DNA of 64,000 nt, taken from positions 160,578,849 to 160,642,848 of the forward strand of contig NC_081413.1 in NCBI RefSeq assembly GCF_030272615.1. Direction: 5' to 3'. The stretch's first letter is position 1; each line of letters starts with the position of its first letter. Shown one piece after another: positions 45,657 to 57,633 of the stretch. Source of the stretch: Cryptomeria japonica (lineage: Eukaryota > Streptophyta > Pinopsida > Cupressales > Cupressaceae). The translations under genes and the position numbers were made by a program. Under the pieces are notes generated by a model that searched no databases, was not told where the DNA came from, and saw only the letters and a list, made by a program, of their open reading frames with translations.

Positions 45657-48296
45657 TATCTATCGGATAAAGGCTCGGCATTGGTTAGCGGAAAGGTTGG
45701 GTGGTAAGGTTTGGGATTTCAAATATTGATATACATCATTGTACCATGGGGATTTGGGACCAACAAGAATGCACATCACATCCGCTATTAGAATGTCAAA
45801 AGAGGGAACCAACAATTGTTCGACTAAAAATTCACATTTGTCCATATTGTGGGGCATATTCAACATGGAAGCAATCGCCCACATATTCAACATGGAAGCA
45901 ATCGTAGCCATCGCATCTGCCAACTTGTTTTGCATTCTCAGAACTTGATTGAAATGGATAGCCGTGAATTTGGTCTTGAATAAATCTACCATATGCTTAT
46001 AGGGAATAAGCTTTTAATCTTTTGTTTCGTAGTCATCATTCACTTGTCGGATGACTAATTGAGAATCTCCATAGACTTGCAAATGCGTGATGTTCTAGTG
46101 GACTACTACTCGGAGTCTTGTAACCAGTGCTTCATACTCTGCAATGTTATTGGTACAATGAAAAGTTATCTTGTAGGACTTGGGAATAGCATCACCTTGA
46201 GGGGTGACAAACAGGATGCCAGCTTCGAACCTGAACTTGGTATGGGACCCATCAAAGTATAACTTCCATTCATTAGAAGATGTGAGAGTAAAGACTGATT
46301 CATCTGGAAAATTGGTCAATATGGGATGATCATCAGAAATAGGAGCCTTTGCAAGTTGATCTGCTATGACTTGTCCTTTTATCACCTTTCGCTCCATATA
46401 CTCAATGTCAAATTCACTGAGAATCATGACCCATTTTGCTAGGCGACCCGTCAAAGCTGCTTAGCTAAGCAAGTATTTTAAGGGATCAATTTTTGCAACC
46501 AACAATGTTTGGTGGCTTAACATATAATGTCGAAGCTTTTGTGTTGCAAATACCACTACTAAGCATGCCCTTTCAATAGTTGAATAATTTAGCTCATAAC
46601 CTACCAGTGTCTGACTGATATAATAAATAGCTCGCTCTTTGCCATTCTCATCTTGTTGGGCCAAGAGAACTCCTAATGCCATTTCAATTGCAGAAATATA
46701 CAATAAAAATGGCTTTCCTTCTATAGGAGGCATTAGGATAGGCAGCGATAGCAAATATTCTTTGAGAGCTTGAAAGGCTGATTGACATTGCTCAGTCCAT
46801 TTAAAAGCAACACCTTTATGCAGTAGATGCTGGAATGGATGACATTTATCGGCCAACTGAGCTATGAAGTGACGGATTGATTGGAGCTTTCCTTGCAGAT
46901 TGCATAAATGATGGAGATTAGAAGGAGGAGGCATATCCATTATTGCTTTAACCTTGGTAGGGTCGACCTCAATGCCTCTGTGAGAAACAATGTACCCTAG
47001 TAACTTGCCAGCTGTGACACCAAAGACACACTTCTTTGGATTGAGTCTGAGCTTGTAGGTCTCCATTCGGTCAAAGATTGGGCCCAGGATGGCTAAATGA
47101 CTATCTCTTGTGACAGATTTGCATAACAAGTCATCAACATAGTCCTCCATCAAAGTATGCATGAAATCATGAAAAATTGTCGTCATTGCTCTTTGATATG
47201 TTGCGCCTGCATTTTTAAGACCGAAGGGCATCACATTCCAACAGTAGGTACCCCAAGCACAGGTGAATGTTGTCTTATGTTGATCTTCAAGAGCAATGCA
47301 AATTTGGTTATAGTTGGAGAAACCATCCATCAATGAAAGCATGTCATATCCAGCAGTCATGTCCACTATGATGTCGATATTTGGAAATGGAAAATCATCC
47401 TTAGGGCATGCTTTATTGAGATCCCTAAAATCTGTATAGATTCTAATGCCCCCAGTTACTTTTCTAACTAGTACTAAATTTGAAATCCAGTCTGCATAAT
47501 CGATGGGTCTGATAAAGCCCACATCCAGTAATTTTTTCAGTTCCACCTTGACCAAAAGAGCCACCTGGGGATGCATCTTTTGAAGTTTCTGTTTGACAGG
47601 CTTGGCATCAGCTTTCAATGGCAAATGATGAAGGACTAATTTTGGATCGAGGCCAGGCATATCTGCATAGGACCATGCAAAGCTGATCTTCTTCTCAAGA
47701 AAGAAATTGACAAAATCTATCTTTTCCTGTTTTGATAGAGAAGCAGCAAAATGAATGACCTTAGGGTTGTCAGGTGTACCCAAATTGATTTCCTCGGTCA
47801 TTTCCACAAGCAATGTTGATTTGTCTTGACTTGATAGGGGTATGTCCACTCTTCCACCTTTGGGTGCCTCAGAGAGGTTTTCACCCGCAGGTACATCTTT
47901 TGTTTTTACTTTTGTATGATCAGAGAGTACCTTACGGTTTTCACTCAAAGATCTATTCTTTTGATTTTTTACTGTTTCTTTTCTTTTTGCATTTTGATGA
48001 CTAGAAGAGGGAGTTGACTCCCCAAAATATGTTGTGGAATCTAGGTCAATAGCAAATCCTGCCTTATGATCACCTTGTGGCATGCCTTCCCGTAGTCCAA
48101 GGAATTCTGCAATTGCTTCGTCATTTTGAAAATAGTCCAATGTGAATGGTTCTTGTTGGTCATGTTGGATAAGCTAGGGATAGATGAGGGGCATGTCATC
48201 ATCGGTTGTAAGGAGAGAGAGGGATGATATGGTAAAGATGTAAACATCTGTGGTGTCACTATCCGAACTGCTTATATCTGATTCGGAGCTTGGATC
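45657..48296 (-). pseudogene. pol: Tat-2 reverse transcriptase, RNase H and second RNase H
   Basis: An open stretch of 559 codons (48140-46461) holds the RT: TDFRDLNKACPKDDF, MPFGLKNAGATYQRAM and catalytic YVDD. It then enters the degenerate gypsy RNase H (FLLYISAIEMALGVLL). After a stop at 46461, the archaeal-type RNase H (46268 to about 45880) keeps YFDGS, IAEYEAL, YGDSQLVIRQ and LADAMATI, so its four acidic residues look intact, unlike Tat-1. A 27-bp in-frame tandem duplication (45856-45909) repeats AIASMLNM. Other stops are near 46092, 46015 and 45657. Confidence 0.9.
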
Positions 48297-49090
48297 CTAG
48301 AATGACTCTATCCAAGCATGAGGACATGTTTTAGGAAGAGGAGTTATTTCATGTTTGTCTTCCATAGACAAATTATCAGGGTCAATGAAAATATTGTCGA
48401 GGGCATAGGAGCTAGAAGAAAAATAACTCCACTCCCATTCATTGGAATCAGTTTTGGATCGGGTATCCTCAAGTGTTATTTCATCATTAGAGTCATGCCC
48501 TTCTCTACATGTGGGCACTTTGGAAGATGAGGGTCCAATTTGCAATGGTACAAAACCTAACCCTAAAGTTGGAGGTCGCATCTTGGGTATCACAGGTTCT
48601 AGCCTTCCATTGTTGTTAAAGCCTAAGCCACTGCAGCCATCATTTCCTTTCTTTTGTAGCATAGTAAATCCTTTGCCGTATCGTTCCACTGGCAACCTAA
48701 CAGGTGGGGTCTCAGTTGGATCTTTGTAAAGCCAATCTATGACATCATCATCTAAAGTTTCTTTGTCAAGTTCACCCCATCTTGTAAATGTAGTGGGAGG
48801 CTGATATTGAATAATGACCTTAGGTTCCTTTTTCAATAAATGCGGTTTGCCATATGATTTTGGAGATATTGGTAAATTCCCGATGAGGAATGTTTGATCC
48901 ATTGAATATTATCCACATCCTTGGTCTTGTATCTTCAATTTTCCTTTGACAGCATCTAACAATTCATTAGGATCCACATAACTATGTGAATTGGCCTCTC
49001 TATTGACTGGGACTTGCTACTGAGGGGTATCCTTTAGAGTAGCACAAAATTGAAATGGATTAGGATCTCCTGGAATTGTTATCTCAGTTC
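48297..49090 (-). pseudogene. Tat-2 protease C-terminus and G-patch-like linker
   Basis: Resumes the protease frame directly after the NA-1 insertion. Stops lie near 49020, 48903 and 48297. The G-patch-like domain is at 48683-48552 (YGKGFTMLQKKGNDG, SGLGFNNNGRLEP, closing LGLGF), followed by the TDSNEWEWSYFSSSSY block shared with Tat-1. Confidence 0.75.
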
Positions 49091-49095
49091 CATTG

Positions 49096-50453
49096 TGTGT
49101 AGGAGAAAAAGTGACACTAAGCAAACATGCCCTAATCTCACCTTCAATCACACATTTGTGGAATACGAAAGAGCCTAGAGGTATAACATAATTGGCTACT
49201 TCCTTTTGTGGAAGAGAGAGCCATGGGCTACCTATTAGGATTTCTATTCCTTTGTTGTAAATGATAGATAGAATGATGCAAGTTCAATCCCTAACCCCAA
49301 AGTGCAAGTATGAACTAATAACAAGATTATAGAATTGAACTTAAATGATGGAAAGCTGTAAACACAAGGACAAAACAAGAATTCAAATGCGTACCCGGAG
49401 TCAAAATCTGAGTGAAAATGTTCGAGACAACGGTGCGGGCGCCACTGTCCTGATTCTGCCCCTGAAACTGCTCCGGAAACTGCTGTTTTGCACTCTGGAA
49501 AAGCTGTCAAAAATGCTGAAAATGCTATCTGTCAGGAGGACCAGGGCACCCAGCGCCCCTGTCCCAGGGACCAGGGCACCCAGCGCCCCTGTCCTGGCAG
49601 GACCAGGGCGCCCCACGCCCCTGTCCTGGTCTTTTGCTCTAAAATTTGGTGTGTGGTTCCGTCTCCGTCTGCTTCTTCCAGATCTGTAACTTGCGGCATC
49701 GTCCGAATTCTGAAACCCTCAAGGGAGGAGTACAAGCCAATCTTCAGTCGGTAATCTCCTATTGTTCTTCAATGTCTTCCAAGCCCTAAATGAATGAATG
49801 AAATTGATGAATGCTTGATAGATGGATGTTGAATGTTGTTGAAGTCTTCAAAGATCTGCTCTTTCGCTGCATATGAGGTTTCTCAAAACAAAAATTGGAT
49901 CCCTTCAAATGAAGAAAGAGAGCTTTTATGTATGAAACCCTAGGTCATAATTTCAACTTTTGGCCGACCTAGAGATTGAATATCCTGCCAATTTCTTGGG
50001 GTTAAGCTTTATTTTATGATTGGATCGTGCTCCTAAAATTTTGGGAAAAATGTCCAGGACCATGTTGCACTCCGGGCGCCATGGTCCTGACAACTTTTCA
50101 CCAAATTTTCAGGGCCATCAGATATGATGATTTTAGAGAGAATCCCAAAGTTATAGGTGATTTAGAGATGTTTTGACCCCCGAAATCAAGCCCCCAAGTT
50201 CAAAATAGGACCTAATTAGGGTTTTTGATTAAATGATGTATAGGAGGAATAAAATGAAAAGGGCACACTTTAATGAAAGGGGCCAACTTTATGATGTGGG
50301 AGATAATAAAATAGAACCTTAGACCTAATTAATTTGATTAATTAAGTGCTAAAGGGGTAATGCAATGCAAAATGCAAAATGCGCCAAGGCGGGTGCTAAA
50401 CTAGGTCTGAAATTGTACCACCCTAGCAAGTGCGTACAATTTACGATGCTACA
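49096..50453 (-). repeat. NA-1 3' LTR
   Basis: 1358 bp. On the minus strand it starts TGTAGCATCG and ends CTCCTACACA. It contains a GC-rich tandem block at 49535-49629. A TACATAAAAG TATA-like word lies near 49930 (minus strand) just upstream of a CTCTCTTTC start-like run. Confidence 0.93.
49535..49629. repeat. GC-rich tandem repeat in the NA-1 LTR
   Basis: Three copies of a unit of about 30 bases with core GGACCAGGGCGCCCAGCGCC, ending CCCCTGTCC; the second copy is at 56141-56235 in the other LTR. Each unit is partly self-complementary. A related GGACCATG...GGGCGCCATGGTCC palindrome is near 50058-50093. It stands out from the AT-rich surroundings; frames through it on both strands are by-products. 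Confidence 0.85.
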
Positions 50454-52140
50454 TTTAGCCCCCACTTTAGCGGTCATATGAACACTACGTGCATATGCAA
50501 GCTAAAGTATAGAAAAGTAAACATTATTTGAAAAAGGATATATCCATAAGTCTGTCAAACGAAGCCCCCAGCGGTATCTGTAGTACACAGTTAGGAACCG
50601 CACCCTACAAAACACACGTTAGATCACAAAATCACCTAATGCTTACTAAGGAAGGTGATGAAAATTTGAGGGTAGCTATATGCCCCCCCCTGTTTCGGCT
50701 TGCTAATTTTAGTGAGTTGAAACAGGGTATCATGTTTACCACTTTGAATTGTTAAAGAATATTGATGACAAATGCTCACAAAAAGATTTGATATGAGATC
50801 AAAAACTAATGGAGAATCAGTTGGTAAGAAAGAGGACTACATCTCAATTCCAACACAACAAAGAGTATGAGGATTTGAGAGCTCTCTAACACAAGATGAA
50901 GGATGTAAATGGAAACAAAATGCAAAGAGAAGAAAAGAAAGGAAAAAAAAAGCATGAATACACACATTGGTGATTCATGAGAAGAATTGTGAGAGAGAAA
51001 ACATGGACTTCTTTCCCCTAGATCTTGTCTAGGTGATCCATGGGACAAAGGACATGGAAAACTAGCCCCTAGAGTCTATCTAGGTGATCCATGTAAGGGA
51101 GGAGAGTGAGAAAGTCTAGCCTTATGCCGCTAGTTCCACTCAACCTCGTGCATGTGTGTGTAAGGGAGGTTAGAAGCACCTCATAGGAGTCTATGCCCGA
51201 GTATGCTACAACCTGTATATGTATAGTACAAAAGCGTGACATCTCACTCTAAGAGTCTGTGCTCTGGTTTCAAGAATAATCACCTTGCATAAAAGAAAAA
51301 TGGAGACACCTCGCTCTAAGAGTTTGTGCTCTGGTTCCGAGAATGACCCATTGCTCAAAAAGTGTAATGTTTATGTCATAAGAAAATTAGAACAAGGATA
51401 CCTACCTTCATCACAAAAGAAGATACCCCAAAAATGCAACAATGTCATAGATCCAAGCAAGAGAGTTTTGCACTCTTTAAGCAAGGATAAGATAGTTGAG
51501 AAGGGATATCCTGTAGTATGTGTAAAGGAGATCCTTAGAGGAGAAGAGATCTTTGTACAAAAGACACCTATCCCCGAGAGGAATTGTCTTAGACAAATAT
51601 AACATCTTCTAGAATAAGACAAAGAAGAGAATAAGAATGCAATACTTCCTTCTTTTGCGAGGTGAAAGTGATTCTTAATGAAGGATGACGCTCTTTTTAA
51701 CCCAATTGGGAGAGTGAATTCATTATGGATGTAGTTTACCAAGTGAAAAAGAGGTTGTAGTCAAGGACTTACACCTCTTGTAAGAGAGAATCCTTGAACA
51801 AACAACAACAAATGCATACAAGGAATAACATCAAGTAATAAATTTCACACCATCCACGAAATAGGAAAAAGTTGATCCTTAGATAAAAATAAGGAAAGAT
51901 CATTGCCTCAATGAGGACTTACACAATCTTCTAGGAAGAGATTTGGACATAAGAAAAAGAAGATATGTATGAAATCACTCTTGTCCCCATAGGAACAAGA
52001 GATAACATAGAAAATTAGGCTATTATGTTGCTTCAAAAATATGATTGCACTTGAAATTGTACCATCATGAATGACAATGAGCCCCCAGTAAATGAGCTAC
52101 CAATGTCACATAATGATGAGCAACATAATAGCCATTAATG
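50454..52140 (-). other. NA-1 non-coding 3' half
   Basis: The minus-strand GCTAAAGTGGGGGCTAAA at 50471-50454 is the polypurine tract. The remaining 1.65 kb has no pol remnant and no PMD gene. Two imperfect direct duplications occur: CTAGGTGATCCATG blocks (51028, 51080) and CTCTAAGAGTCTGTGCTCTGG blocks (51247, 51313). Confidence 0.6.
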
Positions 52141-55100
52141 TTATTTAAAGACATGATGGATTGAATGAGGTATTTGAATATGACATGCTAAATGCTCAAC
52201 TATAAGTGAGATCAAAAACATGTGTAAAATGATAAAAATTGAACAAGAAAAGTCACAAGAAATCTTAGGAGAGGGATGAGTGTAATTTATTAGAGCCTTA
52301 TCCTTGGAGGAAAGGACTTTATGATGAATAGGAAATAAAGATTCATAAGTGGATTTAGAAATTTGAGGGGAGTCATAAAGAGATTTGTTCATCGCCAAGA
52401 TTTCCTTATGAGGGGAATGAGAGTTGATAGAAGTAGAAGATGATTTAGTTGAAGTGAGATCATCATCACTACTAAATATAGCATTCACATTAAGAGATGG
52501 TCTTTTAGATGCTTTAGTGTGTTTGCAGGGATTATAGCCAAGTCCAAAGGCATAATTGTGAAAATTAGTCTCTAGAGGAACTTTTATCCCTTGTTCATGA
52601 GCACCACAACCATTTCCATGATACCCATGCTTAGCAAAAATGCGAAAACCACGACCATATCGATCAGCCATTTCAGGAAGAGAGGGTGGTTTTTCATAAG
52701 ACAAAGAATCAAACTCTTCATAATTAGAGGTGTGAGGAGAAGAAGTTTGAGAGGTGGCCACAAAATTATTGCTCATAGGTTCAGGTAAGACTGATTGATC
52801 TCTAGTTTCTTCCTTCTTTTTAACTTTAAGCTCTCTAGGAGGAACCCTATACTCACCTACAAAGGTGGGATTAAAATCAAGGGATCCCCAATCGTCTTCT
52901 GTGAGAACCTTCTCAGGATCAAAAGCCTTTTCATGTGTAAACTCAAGTCGAGAAGGATCTTCTTCAGGAGCTTTAGACTCATCCAAAGAATTTTGATTAT
53001 TAGAGGGTGATGATTCATCCATAGGTATCTTGTTTAAGGAGTCATCACTAGAAGAGGAAGGCTTAGAAGAACTCCCTTTTGAAGTAGATGTTTGCAAACA
53101 AGCCTGAAGATTAGTATCACCTATCAAGGTATATGTCTTATTGTTATAAATAAATTTAACTTGTCTATGCAATGTAGAGGGGACAGCTTGCATACTGTGA
53201 ATCCAAGGTCTCCCTAATAACAAGTTGTATGTTAGATTTCCTGACATAACATGGATAGGAGTAGGCAAAGTAACAGGTCCCACTGTGATGGGTAAGGTGA
53301 TAATACCTAATGAAGACTTAGCAACATTATCAAAGCCTCGAATGGGACGAGAGTCAGGCTCAATAAGGGATGTATCCACATTCATCTTATGCAATAGATT
53401 GATGCTACACACATTAAGGCCAGAGCCATTATCTACTAGTGTTCATCTTATAGCCGTGTCATTTATGACAACCACAATCATCAAGGGATCATATTGTTGT
53501 TGAATTTCACTAGTAGGCAACTCATCTAGGGTAAACACAATTTGAGCTTTAGGATTCATCACAGAGTTAACTAAAGATGCTATATTACTAGATGTATTCG
53601 GTGGAGGAACATTCAAATCTTTCAAGGCATCTTGTAACATTCCATGATGAGCAGAAGAAGTTTGGATCAAATCCCAAAGGGATATCTTAGCAGGGGTAGC
53701 TTTAAGTTGTTCTATGAGATCATATTCCTTACCAAGAACTTGTGAAATACGTGGAGCTTGCGGAAGAATTGGTTGAGAAGGAGGAAGTGAAGTTGGGATA
53801 ACTGGAGGAAGATTAGGTTGCCTATTGTTTCTTGTGTTATAGGTATGAGCAACCGCATGATAACTCTCTCTAGTTAGTTGCTTAGCATACTCATAAGGGC
53901 TCTTAGAAGAATAACCTCCTTGCACAGTAATAATAGGTTTCTTAGGAGTGCAAAAAGAATCATTAGCATAACCACCTTGAACCACTAAGATAGGCTTATT
54001 TAAAGGTTGAGAATTTTGAGAAGGACAAGCACCTTGGACAGTGAAGAGAGGTTTGTTAGGTGTCTCATTCACATGTATCAAATTGATTGAGGATGGTTTA
54101 GAGGAATGAACAAAAGTGTTGGAAGAATTATTGATAGTCTTCTCTTGCACTAAAATCTTATCATGGATTAAATCAATTTTAGGAGAGAGACAAGGAATAG
54201 GCATTGATGTTCTAGTAGGGAGAGTAATACTAGGAAAGGTCATATCATCCTCTATCATCAAAGGATCTACATGGGGAATAAACTCTCTAGGAGAAGGATC
54301 AACATTACTCTCTAAAGTCTCACTTTTGAGAGGGAGATCTTTGAAAGAGATGTTAACCATCTTGCTTTGAACTAGGGTTTCCTTATGAGTAGAACCAAGT
54401 GGAGGAGAAGGAGATGCTTTATTTTTAGAGGGAGAATAATTGAGATTCAAAGAAGGTGAGAAACAATCAAGCGAGTTTTCAATCTTGATTTCATCCCCTT
54501 TGGCTAGGGGTAGAGAATAATCTATACCTTCTTCTAATGGTTCATCCCAAATAGTGAGGTTGTTGAAAGGAATGTTTGAAGTATTGTTAATTTCGGGAGA
54601 GGAGATAACATTGTTTATTAATTCCTCATCCTTAGGAGGGAGAGCATCAATAGATGTGTTAAACTCATCCTCTTTCCTCAAAATATGTTCAATATGATCT
54701 TGAGGGGAGAGAGAATTAAGGAAATTTCTTATTATTTCATCTTCTTTCTCTAAGGGATGCTTATGGGTAAGACAAACTTTAGGAGAAGGGTAAGCATTTA
54801 TCATTAATTCATCATCTCTAGTGGGAATTTTGTTGGAAAAGGAAATGCCATCACTAGGAAATGTAGGGATAATGTCATCTTCTTGCACAAAAGGATCCTC
54901 ATGAAGGGAGTGCTTTTTAGGAGGAACATGAACATATTTCTCCAAAGATTCATGCTTAGGAAGGAGATCTTTGAAAGAAGTGTTCATAACCTCTTGTTGC
55001 ACTAACATGCCCCCATTGGAAGGACCAACTTTACGAGAAAATAATTCAATGTCCCTCAATACCTTTTCACTTAGAGAGGCATCATGGAGGGAAGGTGAAG

Positions 55101-55356
55101 TAACATTAAGAAAGGTGTTTATGATATCATTCTCTTCCTCTAGGATAGCTAAATAGGAAGGGCACATTTTAGGAGAATTATCAAGATCACTCTTAAAGAC
55201 TTCATCCTTAGAGCATGGGAGAGTCTCAAAGGGATTGGTAGCAACTCTTTTAGGCACTAAAATGTTGTTATAGATGGGGGGAGGTTCTTTAGGAGAAGGA
55301 AAAATTGAAACAAGGGAAGCCAACCCATTATCACATCTATGAAATGAATGCATCAT
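52141..55356 (-). pseudogene. NA-1 single ORF: N-terminal repeat region, protease, G-patch-like domain
   Basis: 1072 codons from ATG 55356, open except for one TGA at 53445-53443, where CGA is the likely original codon. Residues 1-450 are Ser/Pro/Lys/Asp-rich with recurrent short phrases (FKDLLPK, SPSPP, EDEI). Three KPIITVQGGY-like repeats lie at about 450-510. YDLIEQLKATPAKIS (about residue 545) matches the gag C-terminus of Tat-1 and Tat-2. The protease active site LVDNGSGLNVC follows just after the stop, then LLLGRPWIHSM and the G-patch-like YGRGFRIFAKHGYHG...FGLGY (52665-52531). The capsid and all replication enzymes are absent. Near-intactness suggests selection, or recent derivation from an intact copy. 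Confidence 0.82.
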
Positions 55357-55678
55357 GACAACAATTTTCCTCTTTCAAATGATAACACATGCAAAATAGA
55401 AGGAAATTCATAATTTTAAAAAATGCAAGCACTTAGAATGTAGATTTAGAAAATGAAATTTATGATTCAAATGAGTTCCTAAATCAGATTTGAAATTATT
55501 GATCCCAATTAAGCTATCCACAAGTTCAACTTTGAATTGAAAAATGTGGGTTTTAGCAAAAATTTCCTCTAGATTTTTGAATCTTGCAAGAAATTAAGAC
55601 TTGTAAATATAAATTTGAATTTGAAATAGCATAAACACTCAAATTTGAAAACATAAATCAGAATTAGAGAATATTGGA

Positions 55679-55697
55679 GTTCACGTCGGGTTCACCA
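55679..55697 (-). promoter_or_regulatory. NA-1 tRNA primer binding site
   Basis: Minus-strand TGGTGAACCCGACGTGAAC, four bases after the 5' LTR end. Identical to the Tat-2 site at 62726-62708. I did not identify the tRNA. Confidence 0.85.
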
Positions 55698-55701
55698 AAA
55701 A

Positions 55702-57059
55702 TGTGTAGGAGAAAAAGTGACACTAAGCAAACATGCCCTAATCTCACCTTCAATCACACATTTGTGGAATACAAAAGAGCCTAGAGGTATCACACAATTG
55801 GCTACTTCTTTTTGTGGAAGAGAGAGCCATGGGCTACCTATTAGGATTTCTATTCCTTTGTTGTAAATGATAGATAGAATGATGCAAGTTCAATCCCTAA
55901 CCCCAAACTGCAAGTATGAACTAATAACAAGATTATAGAATTGAACTTAAATGATGGAAAGCTGTAAACACAAGGACAAAACAAGAATTCAAATGCATAC
56001 CCGGAGTCAAAATCTGAGTGAAAATATTTGGGACAAGGGCGCAGGCGCCACTGTCCTGATTCTGCCCCTGAAACTGCTCGGGAAACTGCTGTTTTGCACT
56101 CTAGAAAAGCTGTCAAAAATGCTGAAAATGTTGTCTGTCAGGAGGACCAGGGCGCCCAGCGCCCCTGTCCCAGGGACCAGGGCACCCAGCGCCCCTGTCC
56201 TGGCAGGACCAGGGTGCCCCACGCCCCTGTCCTGGTCTTTTTCTCTAAAATTTGGTGTGTGGTTCCGTCTCCGTCTACTTCTTCCGGATCTGTAACTTGC
56301 GGCGTCGTCCGAATTTCGAAACCCTCAAGGGAGGAGTACAAGCCAATCTTCAGTCGGTAATCTCCTATTGTTCTTCAATGTCTTCCAAGCCCTAAATGAA
56401 TGAATGAAATTGATGAATGCTTGATAGATGGATGTTGAATGTTGTTGAAGTCTTCAAAGATCTGCTCTTTCGCTGCATATGAGGTTTCTCAAAACAAAAA
56501 TCGGATCCCTTCAAATGAAGAAAGAGAGCTCTTATGTATGAAACCCTAGGTCATAATTTCAACTTTTGGCTGACCTAGAGATTGAATATCCTGCCAATTT
56601 CTTGGGGTTAAGCTTTATTTTATGATTGGATCGCGCTCCTAAAATTTTGGGAAAAATGTCCGGGACCATGTTGCACTCCGGGCGCCATGGTCCCGACAAC
56701 TTTTCACCAAATTTTCAAGGCCGTCAGATATGATGATTTTAGAGAGAATCCCAAAGTTATAGGTGATTTAGAGATGTTTTGACCCCCGAAATCAAGCCCC
56801 CAAGTTCAAAATAGGACCTAATTAGGGTTTTTGATTAAATGATGTATAGGAGGAATAAAATGAAAAGGGCACACTTTAATGAAAGGGGCCAACTTTATGA
56901 TGTGGGAGATAATAAAATAGAACCTTAGACCTAATTAATTTGATTAATTAAGTGCTAAAGGGGAAATGCAATGCAAAATGCAAAATGCGCCAAGGCGGGT
57001 GCTAAACTAGGTGTGAAATTGTACCACCCTAGCAAGTGCGTACAATTTACGACGCTACA
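55702..57059 (-). repeat. NA-1 5' LTR
   Basis: 1358 bp, the partner of 49096-50453. On the minus strand it begins TGTAGCGTCG at 57059 and ends CTCCTACACA at 55702. Confidence 0.93.
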
Positions 57060-57064
57060 CATTG

Positions 57065-57630
57065 TAAGGATATTTTAAACATTGATGATAAGTGGATGGA
57101 ACTGCTTTCATTGCATGGATCCATGGATGGCCAAGAATCATATTGTAAGGGAGATCGAGGTCCAAGACCTGCAAGAATGTGTTTTCTATCACTGGACCAA
57201 CTCTGATAGGCAATGTAATTATCCCTTTAGATGGGTTCTCAACATCATCATATTCTTTTATTGTTATTCTTTTGGAAGCATCAATATCATTTTCTGTATA
57301 TCCAAGGCCAATGACCACTCTCAAGGTACAAATATTAAGACCCTCTCCACCATCTTTCAAGACTCGTCGGATTTTGCAATTATGGACAAAGGCTTCAAGG
57401 TGTAAAGGATCATTATGAGGGAGCTTATCAGGTGAGATATCATTATTAGAAAATGCGACATTTTGGGAAACAGCTAGATGTCCAATCCAGGCTTGAAACT
57501 GGTCAACAACAATATCTGTGAGGACAATGGACTCAATTAAAGCTTTATCCAGGACTGCACGATGCATGGGAGACATTTTCAACAACTCAAGGATTGATAT
57601 TTGTGCAGGTATCTTTCCTAGATGATCCAA
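57065..57630 (-). pseudogene. Tat-2 gag C-terminal domain and protease N-terminal part
   Basis: Starts with LGKIPAQISILELLKM (the conserved block before the protease), then the protease active-site region VLKDGGEGLNIC and VLDLDLPYNMILGHPWIHAM. Compared with Tat-1 (LIDGG), the residue before the Asp is Lys. The frame is cut at 57064 by NA-1 and resumes at 49090 in the same phase. Confidence 0.85.
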
Positions 57631-57633
57631 GAG

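Larger units (their letters stand above)
49096..57059 (-). mobile_element. NA-1: non-autonomous Tat-type element, 7.96 kb
   Basis: Two 1358-bp LTRs (about 36 differences by eye), target duplication CATTG (49091-49095 and 57060-57064), primer site 55697-55679 and a polypurine tract at 50471-50454. The internal region encodes only one long frame with protease and G-patch-like domains (55356-52141). There is no capsid, zinc knuckle, RT, RNase H or integrase. It shares its primer site with Tat-2, a plausible helper family. Confidence 0.9.

Noticed and set aside
49345-49754. Frames in the NA-1 LTRs (also 55951-56360)
   Set aside because: They run through the GC-rich tandem block, appear on both strands and in both LTRs, and have no recognisable domain.
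51285-51742. 105- and 123-codon frames in the NA-1 3' half, as a possible counterpart of the antisense PMD gene
   Set aside because: Neither shows PMD motifs (no ERWH or TLEDV block); treated as chance frames.
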